64,000 bases of DNA from Glycine soja (GCF_004193775.1 NC_041019.1:14913020-14977019); one strand, 5' to 3'; shown: positions 1-12,634, counted from the stretch's first letter. Numbers and translations: made by a program. Notes: generated by a model from the sequence alone, not told the origin.

Positions 1-813
1 GCACTCACTCATGATCAAGGATGTTTCTGGGAACTCCAATATCAGCAAGAGAATAAAAATGGGTTCGTTGATGTATTTTGCGCACATAAGCATTTATTTT
101 ATGTTCATCTCCTTCCAATATCAAGGATTTTTTTTTTATTGAAAATCGATGTTGGACTTATATATTTTAAAATTTCAGAACCCGATCCCTACACTTTCCT
201 CGCGCTCTCTGTTCTTCGCTCTTGCTTCTTCTTCGCTTCTTCTTTGCGACCGTGAGTACAGGTTCTTCAGCTTGTTTGTACGGCTTAGCCACGTTACCTA
301 GGTACAATTTCTTTTTCTTCTTAGCGACCTTAGACTCTGTTATCTTTTTCTTCTTCTTTGTTTGTTTGTTTGGGGAACTTGTGCTCACTGCAAGGATGTT
401 TGTTTGTGTGTGTTGCAAGGAGTTGGTTTGTGGAAGTTGTGGTAGCTCGAAGGAGTTGGTTTGTTGTCATTGTCGTGGGCTGTTTGGGGTGCTGACTTTG
501 CATTCCGTTTGGGGTGATCACTCATGCTCGCAAGGTGTCCTTTTCAGTGAGGTAATTCAGATTGATTTGTGTCCTTTGAATGCTTAATGGCTAGGTAGGT
601 AGGTGTGTGTTGTAATGCGTATAGCACCATGACAAATGTAACAATGTTCTACTTTTCCTTTTATTGTTGTGTATTCTGAGCTTTGAGGAGTCATTGTCTC
701 ACTTGATTTGCTGGTCAGTGTGCTTTGTTTTTGTTGCATTTTTCACTTCTAAAAGACCTAGAAGGTAAAAGCCTATATGACCTTTTTGAAAGAGGCAAAT
801 GAAAGGAAGACAA
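1..813. other. No gene recognised (left edge)
   Basis: No protein or RNA gene could be supported here. Around 190-380 the sequence is pyrimidine-rich with runs of CTT and TTC, which gives Lys- or Phe-rich open frames on both strands that I regard as composition artefacts. The stretch could be the leader of a gene lying to the left, but no splice sites or conserved peptide support that. Confidence 0.4.
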
Positions 814-1067
814 CTATGGGTTTGTAGGGCTTGTTTTTGGTGTTGTGGGGTTTGTGTAAGGGTTTATGGGGTTCATGTATGGGGTTGTGGGTGTGGTTTG
901 TCCTGTTGAGCCAGGTGCTTGAGAAATTGTTGTTGGGTTGATTGTAGGAAATAAATTTGTTGTGGCTGGAGTTGTAGGGTTTACTACAGGAGCTGCATCC
1001 AACTTGGTATCAAATTCATATGAGATTTGTTGTTGCTCTTCTCTGAATGTTGTGGCTTTACTTAGGC
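814..1067 (-). pseudogene. Pro/Thr-rich exon, possibly of an X8-domain cell-wall protein
   Basis: Read on the minus strand, a polypyrimidine tract and CAG precede an open exon from 1067 to a TAG at 814, about 84 codons. The product begins GLSKATTFREEQQQ and becomes a repetitive linker rich in NPTT, TTP and NPIN units. Plant X8 (CBM43) callose-binding proteins often carry such N-terminal Pro/Thr/Asn linkers, so this is one reading. However no X8 module (Trp and six-Cys pattern) follows; the frame stops within the repeat and no signal-peptide exon was found at higher coordinates. It may be a gene fragment or a chance low-complexity exon. The family call is inference; the open frame and acceptor are visible. 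Confidence 0.3.
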
Positions 1068-3863
1068 CTGCAAAAGAAACCAAGGATGTTTCAACTCTTC
1101 AGCAGGACAAATGAAAAGTAATAGCTGAAATTGAACTAGTAAACCTGAATAATTTAACTCATAAGTCTTTCTGTGATTGCTCCCTCTCATATTTTAAAAT
1201 TAATTTGCTTATCAATTGTTAACTCTAGTATCTCAGCAGTGTCTCCATCTAAATGCACATTTTTTATCCTTTAGTATAGAGAAAATAGAAGAGAAGAAAA
1301 TTTAGTTTTGTTAAAATAACAATTACCTATTCACAAACCATTTGCTTATCATTATATTTAAAAGGATATAAAGTGGTTCTGCTTATCATTATATATGAGT
1401 GGATTGTGTTGTCTTCTGCTTTTTATAAGGACATGGTTCTCTGTAGAAGTTTTCTGTTAAATCATTGATCCCTAGGCACGAGTCTTTGGACTTATTTACC
1501 TTTAGAAGCATTGCTTGAGGAATTGACAAAGCTTACACAGTAACTTCCTAAAAAGAAAAAAAAAAGGATTGACCCTCATATGCTATTTTTGATACTTACA
1601 TTTTTAAAAAAAGATGAACGATATTTGATCACTTTTTTATTTCAAACAACTCGTTAATATCTCTTGTTTGTTTTTGTCTGTTTTCCTATTCCATCATACC
1701 ATATATATACTTCTGTATCTTTTTCTGTTGTGTCTCTAGGTGTTAACTAGGACATGATTAAATCGTTGTAACAAGGGTATAATTAATAGTTCTCAGAATT
1801 TGAACTCCTTTGGTTACTCTTAATTTTTTTAATTTTGCGTTATGATTTTTGCATTTTGATGTGGATAAGGCATTCCTGGGCTACATGTTAGTTTCAATGT
1901 AGGTAGGTGAACAAGATCATGTGTTTGTGAATTGGTTTAAGTGAATGATTGACACCTCCGTTTTTGCTATTCCTTTTAATATTGGTCTATGAGAATGATT
2001 TTTTCTTGTTGTTATTTGAAATTTATCCATTTTGCTGTTGATTGGATATTTGGATTCATGTGTGCATGATTTGGAATTTGTTGATCGACAAGTGCTTCTG
2101 ACTTGCAACGAAAATAGGGGAAAGGGGAGAAGTGAAGCCTGAAACACTAGTGAAGCAATTTCTGGCTGTTTTCTAGCGTCCAGAATTTGTTCCCCACAAA
2201 TATTTTTTGGCGGATTCTGCCCATCAAATATTAACCACCACAAAAATATCAATTAATTAAGAAATTAAAGTCATGCCATAAATTAACTATGGGATTTTAT
2301 AACAGACTAAAAATATTAACAAACAAAAGCATTATAGTTCAATTTTTTGTTTAGAGACTAAAAGTGAAAACTCAAAAAAAAAAAAATTGTAACTAAAAAC
2401 ATAATTAACCTAAATATTAATTATCCTTGGACTCTTCCAAGTGAAATTTCTTAGGTTCATCTTCATCATTTCCTTCTTTTTGAAAGAAATTTGTTGTCAA
2501 ATTTAACATTTTGTTATCTACATAAAAAAATACCATTATTAGAAGAAGACAAATTTCCCATACAATATGATTTTACACCATTGCTCAGTTCTTTCATTTT
2601 ACATATATACTTTAGGCAATTTTGTCTCTCTTTATATATTTAAAAATTTGGGATTATTAATCTCTCCTTTTACACTTTAATTAGGTACTTGAGATCCTGA
2701 TACAAGGAGTGATTGTATCCACATTGCATGCTGAATTGGCAGCAAGAATACAAGAAAATAAAGAAAAAGGTTCTTTAGGCTTTATTTAATTGAACTTATT
2801 CATAATAGTTTTTTCAATTTTGAACTCATTTTTATGCCTAGTTTGAGTCTTTTACATTCACTTACATATTTTTTTACTACATTTAGATTTACTTATAATC
2901 ATGTTATCACTTGTTAATAGTTTATATATATTTTTATGTATTTTTATGTATTTGTTAGAAAGTAAATTAGCATGGAGAGTCAGCAAGCAGAGCAAGAAGT
3001 GAATTAGTGCATTTTTTTATTGAAAAAAAAGTAGTAGAATGCAAAGGTATCCCTAATAGGCAAGTTGTGCGATGAAATGTTAGGACTGTGAGCAGATATC
3101 TATCTAAAAGATTATAAATTCAAACTGCAAACAATTTCATCTAGTCACAACTATTCAACTAATTTTTATGTGTAACGAAATCTCTTTCAAAAGAGTTATC
3201 TACCAAGTAAAAAAGTGGTGTAAAAAATTTGGACCCACACCCATAAGAAAGATGAGAATTCATAGTAAATTCTTAACTACTTATATTAATTCGCATTCAC
3301 CAATAAGTATATGTAACTTGTGCAACTCTAGAGTCTAGACAATTAGGCATGATTAATGTCAAATGGGCAATCAATAATATTTCTATGCCCATCTTGCTCC
3401 ACTGTCTGTTTGCTTGAGTAAGATTTTTCTTATTCATAAAGTTATATGATATAAAAGTGACTTTAATATTATATTAACAGGTCATGCCCTGAGGGAAAAA
3501 TAGTTTAAAATATTGATTTTTATTCTTGAATAGCTAGTTGTAATACTAAGTCATTCAACATCTGCCTGTGACTAGGAGTATTTGCCTTTGTTAATATCTT
3601 GAGGAGGTAGTGATTTGAAGCTCACTAACTTCAATAAGTCATAAAGATTTTAGTGATAACTATAAATTAGGAAAGTTGTCTATACATATATTTTTCTATA
3701 AAGTAGTAGTGAAACCTGTACATTGGATGATTTAAGTAAATAACAAAACAAAGAAGGGAGAGTAAAAATTAAAAATTTAAAAAATCTGTCTAGCATGCAT
3801 AAGGCCTCACCTAGCTTGCATAAGGCCTCATATGCATTGATATGATTGGTTTGATATACACTG
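1068..3863. other. Intergenic AT-rich sequence
   Basis: About 2.8 kb with no recognisable gene. One short exon-like stretch occurs at about 2685-2769 on the plus strand, preceded by TTTAATTAG and encoding VLEILIQGVIVSTLHAEL and onwards. I recognise no family and no flanking exons. The rest is AT-rich with scattered poly-A and poly-T runs. Confidence 0.5.
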
Positions 3864-6800
3864 TGTAACATTCCAATTTTCGTAAACTAGATTAAAAATG
3901 ATTGTTATTTATAAATAAATAAAATTTTAAAAAAATGATGAGATTTTATAAATAAATAAATAAGGAGATATAATTATTAATTAAAATAATGATTTGAGAA
4001 AAAATAAAAAAGGTATTTTTTTTTATTTGTTTGATAGAGAATAAAATAAAGTTTGTTTTTATAAAATAATAAATAATAAATAAATAAATAGAGTAAATAA
4101 TAGGTCGTAAATGCCCCTAGCTATAAATAACAACATGCTAGGTCAGTTTTCAGACTGACTCCTCGGCCTCCTCTGCCTCACAATTTCGTTTTTTCTCTCT
4201 TCTCCCAAAACCCTCTCTTTTTCCCGCATGCCACCTAACCTATCTCAGAAAAATGACAATTTCGGACTCATTCACCGTTGGATCGTCGTGAAATTTGAGC
4301 ACTATGTTGAAAACCCAATTCCGAGCATTCTCACCGTTGGGAATATCGATATTATGTCTGAGATAAGAGAAATACCCCTCGCATTGTAGTATTTTCCTTT
4401 CCCATAGAAACCCAAAGCTGTCTCGGTAAAACTACGATCCCAGTTTCGTTAACCGTTGGATTTTCATGAAATTTGGATATATTGTTCGAAATTCAATTTC
4501 GCACGCTTTTACTGTTGGGATTTGCGAGATAATATTTTTGGAGGGAGAAAAATAAATCACATGATGACAGTACAAGTGGAGGCTTCAATCCCTTTTCTGT
4601 CTCTTTGACGTTTGGGAACTCTATCGAAGCAGTTAGAGGACAAAATTAGAGGAATCTCAGGGAACCGCTAGAGATGCTGTTATCGCTGGCTGAAGACACG
4701 TGAGCCCGCTTAGAGGTAAGGGATGAGTTATTCACAATTGGGAGTTAGTGAGAACATGTGTAAGGATCCTTAGAGATATCAATTGGAATGGGGTTTTGGG
4801 GTGTTTTTGCAATTTTCATTTTATCCTTATAATTATTACAGTGAATTATATATGTTTGACAGACCAATTGTTGTGAAATTGATATGCTATTGTGTTGAGC
4901 GTGAACCCTATAAATCAAGTACTTTTTCTAATTAATATGAATTGATGAAATAAAGGAGAAATTTAGAGAGAGATATTGATTTTATATTTTCTCTTTTTCT
5001 TGCTGTTCAGGTTTTTATATATAATTTTAAAAAATTAATATCATAATTGAAATTGACCAAAGTGTTCATATAATTATTTAGAATTTGTGCATTGAAAGCT
5101 TACTTTGTAATTTGTGATTCAATATGATGTATGCTAGTTTATATATATATAGAGATAGCTATTTATATAAATAATTTATGTAAATAATATTGTAGAGTGT
5201 TATAGTATGATTCCAAAAATTATTAAGTGTTGGAGTTTGAGAATATTATGGTTAAATTTGATGAACATGTGTATGTTGTACCTTATGAATATCATTAGGA
5301 ATGTTATGAGATGGTTGATGTGATGTTATGAGATGTTAAAGTGTGGACATGATATTCGATTGTAAATAAGTGGATGTGTTTAACACTTGATGTTACATTA
5401 ATTATATTGTGAGTTATGAATTATACAATAACCCGACCAATGTTTATGCGCAGTGTTAAAGAGAAAGTGTAGGTTCCTAGTTAGGAACCAGTGTTAAATT
5501 GTAACGCAATTGTGTTAAACATATTTGAAACATGAATGTGAGGTCGTGATATTGTATAATTCATGAGCAGTGCTTATAAATGAAATATGTGATGAATTGT
5601 GGAATAATATGTTGCCTTGAGATTATAATATTGTTATTGAGATTGAGTAAAAGTGTAAAGTAGAACATGTGTTGAATTGTGAGATACGTGAAAACATGTG
5701 ATGGTGGATTGTGACATTATGAGATGTGAAATTGTGAATGAGTTTTGGTTGTGAATAAGTGTGTGATTAATTCTTGATGTGACATTATTTGTGTTGTAAG
5801 TTGTGAATTGTATAATAACCCGAAGTGTAAATGCGCAGCGTTAAAGAAAAAGTGTAGGTTTCCTATTTAGGAACCAGTGTTAAAGAGAAAGTGTAGGTTC
5901 CTATTTAGGAACCAGTGTTAAATTGTAGCGCAATATGTTATACGTGTTTAAGACACGAGTGTGAGGTCGTGGGTATTGTATAATTCACTAGCAGTGTCTG
6001 TGCGCTAAAATGATTTTAGGGGTTGGACCTGAATCAGGAGGGAGAGGCCCTGACGGACTCTTCGGAGTGTAGGCCTTGGGGGTCACCGGGTTTGAGTGCT
6101 CCTTTAAGCCTATGCTGATCCCATATGGTTGAAGCATTCTCGCAAAACATCGTGACCTTGACTGGTCTCCCTATGATCTTACTTAGTGAGAGTGACCTGA
6201 CAAACCCATTGTGTGCTGTGTCTTGTTATGTACTCCTAAGTGCCCCAGGGTGGTTTTTCACTGACATGGTACCACATTTCATATAGGCTTGAGTCTTAGC
6301 ATAACTGTCTCATGCGCTTGCTAATTGTTCATTATGAAATTGATGTGTTATTATGTCTTGATCGGAGTGTGTGATTCTTGTGTATTGTGATTGATGATTG
6401 AAAGGTTTGATTGATGATTGAAAAGTGAATTTTGAATAACAGTGATGAAATAATGTGAGATATGCTAAGTAAATTGTATTTGGCTACTATATGTTGTTTT
6501 GTTTCTCTCTAGTAGTTAGGAATGTGATAACTCACTCTCGGTTTGTTGTTTGTGTTTGGATCCTGTGATGATCTTGAACCTTGTGTTCGGGGGAGCAGGT
6601 GGCTAGGTGAAGTGCTTAAAGGAACCTTGTGCTGAAGGACGTTGGGACACAATGCTCTGATAGGATGTGACAGTGGGGCATAAGTTTTATATTAATTGCA
6701 TAATGTTAGTCTATTTTATTTTATCTCATTGATTTAACAAAATATTTTTGTAAATTTTGACGGCCTTGTTTCGAGCCGAATATATTTTTTTAATAAGTTT

Positions 6801-6907
6801 TAATTGATAATAGTGAAGTGAATGTGAACCTTTTACCCGTGTAAATTTGGTTACCGATATTTTTTATATATTTTATTTACTTATATGTCGGGGTAGAGGG
6901 TGTCACA
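3864..6907 (+). mobile_element. Long terminal repeat (about 3.0 kb) of an LTR retrotransposon, 5' copy
   Basis: The block begins TGTAACATTCC and ends GGGTGTCACA, giving the TG...CA ends of an LTR. A primer-binding site follows five bases later, so this is a 5' LTR in plus orientation, 3044 bp long. A second, diverged copy lies at 39407-42152. The two share the start, the stretch with TCAGTTTTCA and CACCGTTGG motifs, a well conserved block at about 6025-6200 (GGACCTGAATCAGGAGGGAG) and the end. The unusually long LTR plus Met-tRNA priming recalls Gypsy chromoviruses of the Tekay/Del type, but no gag or pol is present to confirm this. No paired 3' LTR lies nearby, so the element is incomplete. 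Confidence 0.82.
5430..5975 (+). repeat. Internal duplication with palindromic core inside the LTR
   Basis: A segment with AGTGTAGGTTCCTA, TTAGGAACCAGTGTTAAA and a following GTAACGCAATTGTGTTA occurs at about 5450-5540 and again, twice in tandem, at about 5840-5950. The core GGTTCCTATTTAGGAACC is a near-perfect inverted repeat. Both copies are preceded by GAATTATACAATAACCCGA or its variant and followed by GTGAGGTCGTG. The second LTR copy lacks this arrangement and has a different tandem array in the corresponding middle region. Confidence 0.6.
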
Positions 6908-6912
6908 TTTAG

Positions 6913-6924
6913 TGGTATCAGAGC
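6913..6924 (+). promoter_or_regulatory. Retrotransposon primer-binding site (initiator tRNA-Met)
   Basis: TGGTATCAGAGC lies five bases after the LTR end at 6907. It is the standard complement of the 3' end of plant initiator methionine tRNA, used to prime minus-strand DNA synthesis. Its position fixes the LTR boundary and the plus orientation. Downstream bases (AGGTCG) differ from the longer canonical match, so the complementarity is 12 bases. Confidence 0.85.
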
Positions 6925-9900
6925 AGGTCGAACCTTTCGGCCAATGTGTTATGTGCTTATCATATTCTGGTGTGCACTCTGTGTGGTTACTTAAGACTAG
7001 TTTTGTTGAATATGCTTTAATTATTATTTTATTTTCTCCTACATGATTAAATGAGACTTAATAATAATGCTTGTATGTGTCTTGCATCCTTAATGTTTGC
7101 TATACCATAAATCCACTGTTGAGTCAGGAGTTATGAGACTGGTCATCTCTATAATTTATGAAGTGCGGTTCGACATTATGGCAAGCCGTTAGGTGATGCA
7201 AGAAGCCTTGATACTGATGGATAATGCCTTAATGAGCCCTTATCTTCCTGCATGTATGTTGTTAATAAACTTATTTCTATCTTGATGTGTAAACGCATGA
7301 CTACTTAACTCCCTTTATTTTGTGCGTAGTCGTGAATGTAGTAGTTGAAGTTTGTGATTCCTTAATACATCTTTATCAACTATTTAATTCTTACTTCTTA
7401 TATGTACGTTGTATACTTATTATAAGAACCTTATAATTCTAGGTATGTTTGTAGTATGATGTTTTGCCTTGATTGTATAGATAGAATGGTTGTTCGTGAT
7501 TTCTTGTTCTTAGCAATGTTGATACTCTATAGTTTGAGAAATCGTATCGAGATATATTTCATATAGAATACTCTTTTGATCATACCTTCTGATTCTAGTG
7601 CAAACTATTCTTTGTGCTGCGTGCTTAAGTCAAGTAATTCAATTTCACTTGCAAACTTGAGTATAATTCATTATGTGTTATGAGCCTACATCAAACAATT
7701 GGATTATTGATGTTTCTGTCACAATCAAGCGATAATTGATGTCTCCATATGTGTGTACACTGTGATTATATTTTCGTTTCTAGAATTCATTTGGAATATT
7801 TGTTGTTGATTCTGGATGAGTGATCCTTCTTGATTTAAAATTATTTTCTTCTAATCAATTGAGTGTTCATTTTGTTATGGGTTGCTCATTTTCCAATCAT
7901 GTCTAGTTAAACTACTTGATAATCTGTCATGTTGTTACTTCTGTTACGAATAGAGAGAGACTTCGCCCTTGTTAATCACGTTAAGATGTTTCGAAGCGAA
8001 CCACTTGAGTATGCATTATCCTTGTTACCCATAGATGATAGTCAAACTTAGTAAGTCATGTACTTGTGTTCCTTGAGGATATGCTTAGTTACCACCTAAG
8101 TGCAAGATTGAGAATCTTATAAGTGTAGTACCCATACAAACTTGTAACCGTAGTTCGTGGGAAATATCTAGTGTAGAGGTGTAGAGTTGTTTGAGAACAT
8201 AGTGTAGTTGGAAAAGTTATGAAGTATAGTTAAGAGGTTTAATGTGGAACCTTAAGAAGAGAGTAAGGTAGTTAGTAAGACATTAATTGTTAAGCATAGA
8301 AGGATTCAAGAGTGAGTGTTCTTGCGTAAGGTAGGTGACCTAAAAGATTATTGATGATAGTTGTATGATTAGCAAGATAAATATTAGTTCTTTTTACCTT
8401 AATATAGAAAAAGTTTGTGGATGCTTTAAGAAATACCTTAGTACCTATTGTGACCTCTATATGTACCTGGTTTTGTCATAATATGATTGATGTCCATATG
8501 TGTTCGTGGAATGCGTGATAGGATCTCCCACCGTGAGTTAGCTCTTCAAAATAGTCTTTGTATACATATATAGTCTTTGTATACATATATAGACTTAACT
8601 CAAATTAATAGGTAATTAAATACTTTTAACTGCATCTCTTCTTTTGGCCAATTCTCGCAAGGCTTGGCTAATGGCTATTAAATAAAAAGTTCCATAACAC
8701 AACAAGACATATACTAAACCATATCGTCAATCACCCCTAAATTACTTCCTAGCTTTCCCTAATAGATTAGGACAATCACTTTCTTTGATGTCATTATCTT
8801 AATTTTGAATTTAAGTTTGTTTTTTTTTTTTACTTAAAGCCTCTTTGAAGTTTGAGCTACCACTCTTTACATAACAAGGAATAAAACATACACCATCCAA
8901 TGCCAATTTGGTGACATTCATGATAAAAATAACGTGTTTGTGAGTGTGTCTATGTCATTCAGTTTCAGTTAGTTGACTCCCTTTAAAAGAGAACTATGAT
9001 ATTCGAAGTTGAAATCTTAACGCTTATAATTTATAAACTTTGAACAATTAGGAAAGGAGAGCAACATCTCTTGTCATATAGTAGTTTAATAATATAGATA
9101 TTAGGTATCTTTCTGAGGTACATAGGTGGTACTGCCATAATTTTGATTTGAGCTGTGTCATTAACTTTTGCATGGATCCCATATGAGTTATTATAGAGTG
9201 ACAATCTGTGTAGACAATACCTAATAATCATTGTCTCATTACCTATCTAAGAAAGTAATCACTAGTGAAGCTTCGACCCCAAAGAGAGTTTTGCACCACT
9301 GTACAAATAATGTTTGTGCCTTACCATCATTACCTCATCAATATCAATATGGTAATGGTACTAATGGACAAAATAGAAAAGTAGGTGTACTTGACTTTAA
9401 TTCAATGTATAATGTATGATAGATGGAAAAAAATGGTGAAATTCATGTATGAAAAGAAACAAAAAGAAATGGATAAAAGCATTTTGGAAGGGTTGCACTT
9501 GGAGATGTGGCTAGTAGACAAACACATTGGCCATAGTCAAAGCACTTCACAAACCTAAAAGCCATTACACTTCACTTTCCAATGAAAACCACAATCCACA
9601 TGCTCTTGCTTGGGGATATTGAACGATCACAACTGGAATGTTAACAAAATTTGAACCCAGCTATTGGTTCCCTTTGGGACTGACCTTAGTCTGATGTTGG
9701 GACCATGTGACTTGAGTCCATAATTTCAAGTCATGTTTCTAACACAGATCCAAACATGTTGGTAAAAGCAAAAATCATGTTAAACCCATCCTAAACTCAA
9801 GTCATGCCTTCCAAAATACTCATAATTTTCTGCTGCATAACAAAAAGTATTGTAGTCTAAACTAAAAATTTCAACCAACCAAACATCTAGAAAGTCGAAC

Positions 9901-10020
9901 ATCAAGAAGGGCTACATTATTTATATATAAATAGCATCCTGATATTAAGCCTTTGCTAGCCTTGTTACCCTCAATTCATTATGACTTGGTAGATTCTAAC
10001 CAAAGGGATGGTTGAGTGCA
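6925..10020. other. ORF-free retrotransposon interior remnant and intergenic sequence
   Basis: After the primer-binding site I expected gag and pol but found no open frame with recognisable gag, protease, RT, RNase H or integrase motifs. About 6925-8520 is probably the untranslated leader or a scrambled interior of the element; where it ends is unclear. Around 8540-8592 a short direct repeat (AGTCTTTGTATACATATAT twice) occurs. 8600-10020 holds no gene I can support. Confidence 0.5.
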
Positions 10021-10227
10021 TCAGGTTGAGATTTTTGAATCTTTTGGAGGTGTGTTAGCATACTTCCATGAAAAGTGATCCAGTCCATTGTAGTGTCTAC
10101 CACCTGCTACATCACCAATGGGAACCGCCTCAGAAATTTCTCTCGGGTCCTTTTATGACAGTTTCACTGTTAAGGCCTCCATGTTTTGATTCAGGTTCTT
10201 AATCTTAGTTGTTCCTGTGAAGGTCCA
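10021..10227 (-). pseudogene. Aldo-keto reductase pseudogene, last-exon fragment
   Basis: The minus-strand translation gives GTTKIKNLNQNMEALTVKLS, a TAA stop, then KDPREISEAVPIGDVAGGR and HYNGLDHFSWKYANTPPKDS before a TGA at 10021. This matches the C-terminal end of plant NADP-dependent aldo-keto reductases of the auxin-induced PCNT115 / perakine reductase type. There GTTKI-NLNQN precedes the cofactor-binding Arg/Asn region and the proteins end in TPPKDS-like sequence. The in-frame stop after VKLS, and replacement of the usual P-I-P before GTTK by T-F-T, show decay. No upstream exons with the catalytic Asp/Tyr/Lys/His were found, so this is an isolated exon. The family call is firm; a functional product is excluded. 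Confidence 0.82.
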
Positions 10228-10709
10228 AAGAAACTGAGTAAATTATCATACACTCATGCACCAAAATATAGATAAATATTGAACATATTTGTGCTTCATG
10301 ATCAGGATTGAGGAGAAGGAGAAAAGTAAAAAACGTGAAAAAGAAATCTCAAAATGCTTTGGATATACTTAATAGTTCAAACTTCTTGAAATACTTCATG
10401 CACTCCTCAATATTTATCAATGACACGATACAAGTCAAAGCCTTGACTTTAAGGACTTCAAGCCGATTGGATATACAACAAATGAAATCAACAATATTTT
10501 AAAACTTTAATAGAGCTTCAACCTATTGAACTTTATCAAAACTAAACACTTGAGAAATGAAGTAGAGATTTATCTGGCAAGATTTACAATTTGCTTTGAA
10601 CAGTTATTAATTGAGAAGACCTTCAGTGAGTAACCTTAGTGAAAATGTGTTTGGAGATATAAAGTTGATCCAATGCACGATTATACACAGACACACAACA
10701 CACAGAGAG

Positions 10710-10711
<2 letters not shown>
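10228..10711. other. Intergenic spacer
   Basis: AT-rich sequence between the aldo-keto reductase exon and the first CA tract. A 64-codon open frame from 10308 is Lys-rich and resembles nothing I know. The upstream reductase exons, which would lie here on the minus strand, are not visible. Confidence 0.4.

Positions 10712-10800
<89 letters not shown>
10712..10800. repeat. (CA)n microsatellite, about 44 units
   Basis: An uninterrupted CA dinucleotide run follows ACACACAACACACAGAGAGAA. The poly-His/Thr and Cys/Val open frames over it are artefacts of the repeat. It forms the left edge of the 364-bp tandem duplication described next. Confidence 0.97.
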
Positions 10801-10803
<3 letters not shown>

Positions 10804-11085
10804 ACCTAGGCTTAATCCAACTCTTTTACTTGCTCACTGTACAACAATTCCTTCTTAAATGGTTTTCTGGTACATGGGGTTTCTAGCAGTGAGGAATAAG
10901 CAAAGATGCTGTAGCAAGGACTTCACCCAAGTCCCCATATTCTTCTTCACAGAGGCATCCAAATTGGCTTTCATAAGACAAACAATTGGCTGCTTCCATT
11001 GAATTTGGACATTATCATTTGATACCACTTCAATTGGAGGCACAACTAAATTCTGATATTTTTCTAACAGTAGTCACATGGGGAC

Positions 11086-11167
<82 letters not shown>

Positions 11168-11451
11168 ACCTAGGCTTAATCCAACTCTTTTACTTGCTCA
11201 CTGTACAACAATTCCTTCTTAAATGGTTTTCTGGTACATGGGGTTTCTAGCAGTGAGGAATAAGCAAAGATGCTGTAGCAAGGACTTCACCCAAGTCCCC
11301 ATATTCTTCTTCACAGAGGCATCCAAATTGGCTTTCATAAGACAAACAATTGGCTGCTTCCATTGAATTTGGACATTATCATTTGATACCACTTCAATTG
11401 GAGGCACAACTAAATTCTGATATTTTTCTAACAGTAGTCACATGGGGACTT
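10801..11451. repeat. Tandem duplication, period 364 bp, separated by a second (CA)n tract
   Basis: The 287-bp segment 10801-11087 (CTTACCTAGGCTTAATCC to CATGGGGACTT) recurs at 11165-11451 with no difference I can find by eye. Between the copies is a second uninterrupted CA run, 11088-11164. The left copy ends directly in the CA tract and the right copy runs on into LINE-derived sequence (TTCCTTTTTGG). A CA-tract-plus-287-bp unit therefore appears to have been duplicated, by unequal exchange or slippage. The identity implies a very recent event or an assembly artefact at the microsatellite. Confidence 0.93.
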
Positions 11452-11900
11452 TCCTTTTTGGAAAACAGCCATTGGTTTCTTCTAAACCAGATGGTCCACA
11501 AAAATTCACAGATACGAGCCACTCCAATCTGTAAACACTTGTCAAACTAGACCGCAAAGTCCATATCTTACAAAACATCCATTCTTCCTTCTAACGAAGA
11601 TGCAAACCATGCCATGTTCGATTCTTCACATAATAATAAAGCATGTACCTCAGTTTCAGGTTCTTGGGTAGAATCATTTCCCAAATCTCACAAATAATCG
11701 TGCATCACAGAAAAATTACCATCACTAGTCAACTTCCAATGAGACAATTCTTCGTGAGCTTCGAATAAAGTTAAAAAAATAACTTGGTTAAGAATGTGTG
11801 AGCTACAAAAACCATTTATAATCTCGTTGCTTGATCTTTGCTTCAGCTTCCATGGAGATTGTGGTCTCTTTGAAATTCGTTGTTGTAGATCTGACAAGTG
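10855..11900 (-). mobile_element. LINE (L1-type) ORF2 C-terminal fragment
   Basis: On the minus strand, pieces of the end of a plant LINE ORF2 appear in order. EELSHWKLTSDGNFSVMHDY (about 11700-11760) resembles the region before the zf-RVT domain. FLWTIWFRRNQWLFSKKES (about 11445-11510) resembles the linker before RNase H. WKQPIVCLMKANLDASV (about 10950-11010 and its duplicate) resembles the W-P-K-N-DA start of a plant LINE RNase H. Frames shift between pieces and stops interrupt them, so nothing is functional. The 364-bp duplication repeats the RNase H start. The assignment rests on motif order and is moderately sure. Confidence 0.6.
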
Positions 11901-12634
11901 AACCTATTAGTTGGCAAGAGAGTTTTTGGAGACCACCTTCTCACTACCAGTGGGAGGGATTTTTCTTTTACTACCCACACTAGAATCCCATACTTTTAAT
12001 GTGGGACTAGTCTCATACCCTGTTGGATCCTAACATTGGATCTTGGTTAGCATGTTGCTTTTGCTTGGATTATTATAACTTTATAACGATATTTACATGT
12101 TGGTTAGCATCTTGCTTTTGCTTGTATTATTATGACTAGTCTCATAATTGTTGATGTCGATATTTGTATGTTCTTGTATGTCATCAATGTAAATTGCTAT
12201 ATAAACAACTGTTGTTCATGCTGAGTGAACCTTAGATTCCTGTTTGAGACTGAATGCAATGATTCTTTCGGGTAGTTTGCATTAGTCATTGTATTTAGTC
12301 TTGAATTGCCCGTTTGGACAGTTTGGGGAGACTGGTATTTTTATGTTAGATTCATTCGTTAAGGTTATTATTATTTTGATTAATTTGATGAAATTTCGGT
12401 TCAATGCATTTCAAGTTGTTCTCTGAGTGCTTACTTGATTATCGGGAAATTCATTTCACCGATGTCATGTCGTGTACTTGGAGACCAATGCAGAATGCTG
12501 CCGAAATTTAGTCAAAATTTTCAAAATAATGCTAACCCTGACGTTTGAAGCTAACATAAAAGATAGTCTTCCTAAATGGGATAGGGCCACACCTATAAAT
12601 AAAAAGTGAGATTTTCATGCATGGAATTGCTTAG
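11901..12634. other. Upstream region of CACTA transposase, no gene
   Basis: Contains two near-copies of TTAGCATGTTGCTTTTGCTT (about 12049 and 12103) and the string TTGTTGATGTCGATATTTGT (about 12147), which recurs at 20919 upstream of the second transposon ORF. No CACTATTAG terminus was found here, so the left end of the CACTA element is missing or unrecognisable. Confidence 0.5.

Noticed and set aside
167..587. Lys-rich minus frame and Phe/Cys-rich plus frame at the left edge
   Set aside because: Both follow from CTT/TTC-rich and GTTTGTTT-rich DNA; no recognisable family and mutually overlapping.
10607..10886. Open frames of poly-His/Thr and poly-Cys/Val over the CA tracts
   Set aside because: They are direct translations of a dinucleotide repeat; no start context, domain or conservation.
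11930..12634. Left terminus of the Tgm-type CACTA element
   Set aside because: CACTACCAG near 11942 and CACTAGAATCCC near 11980 do not match the CACTATTAGAAAA right end and lack ACCGATGTT subterminal repeats.
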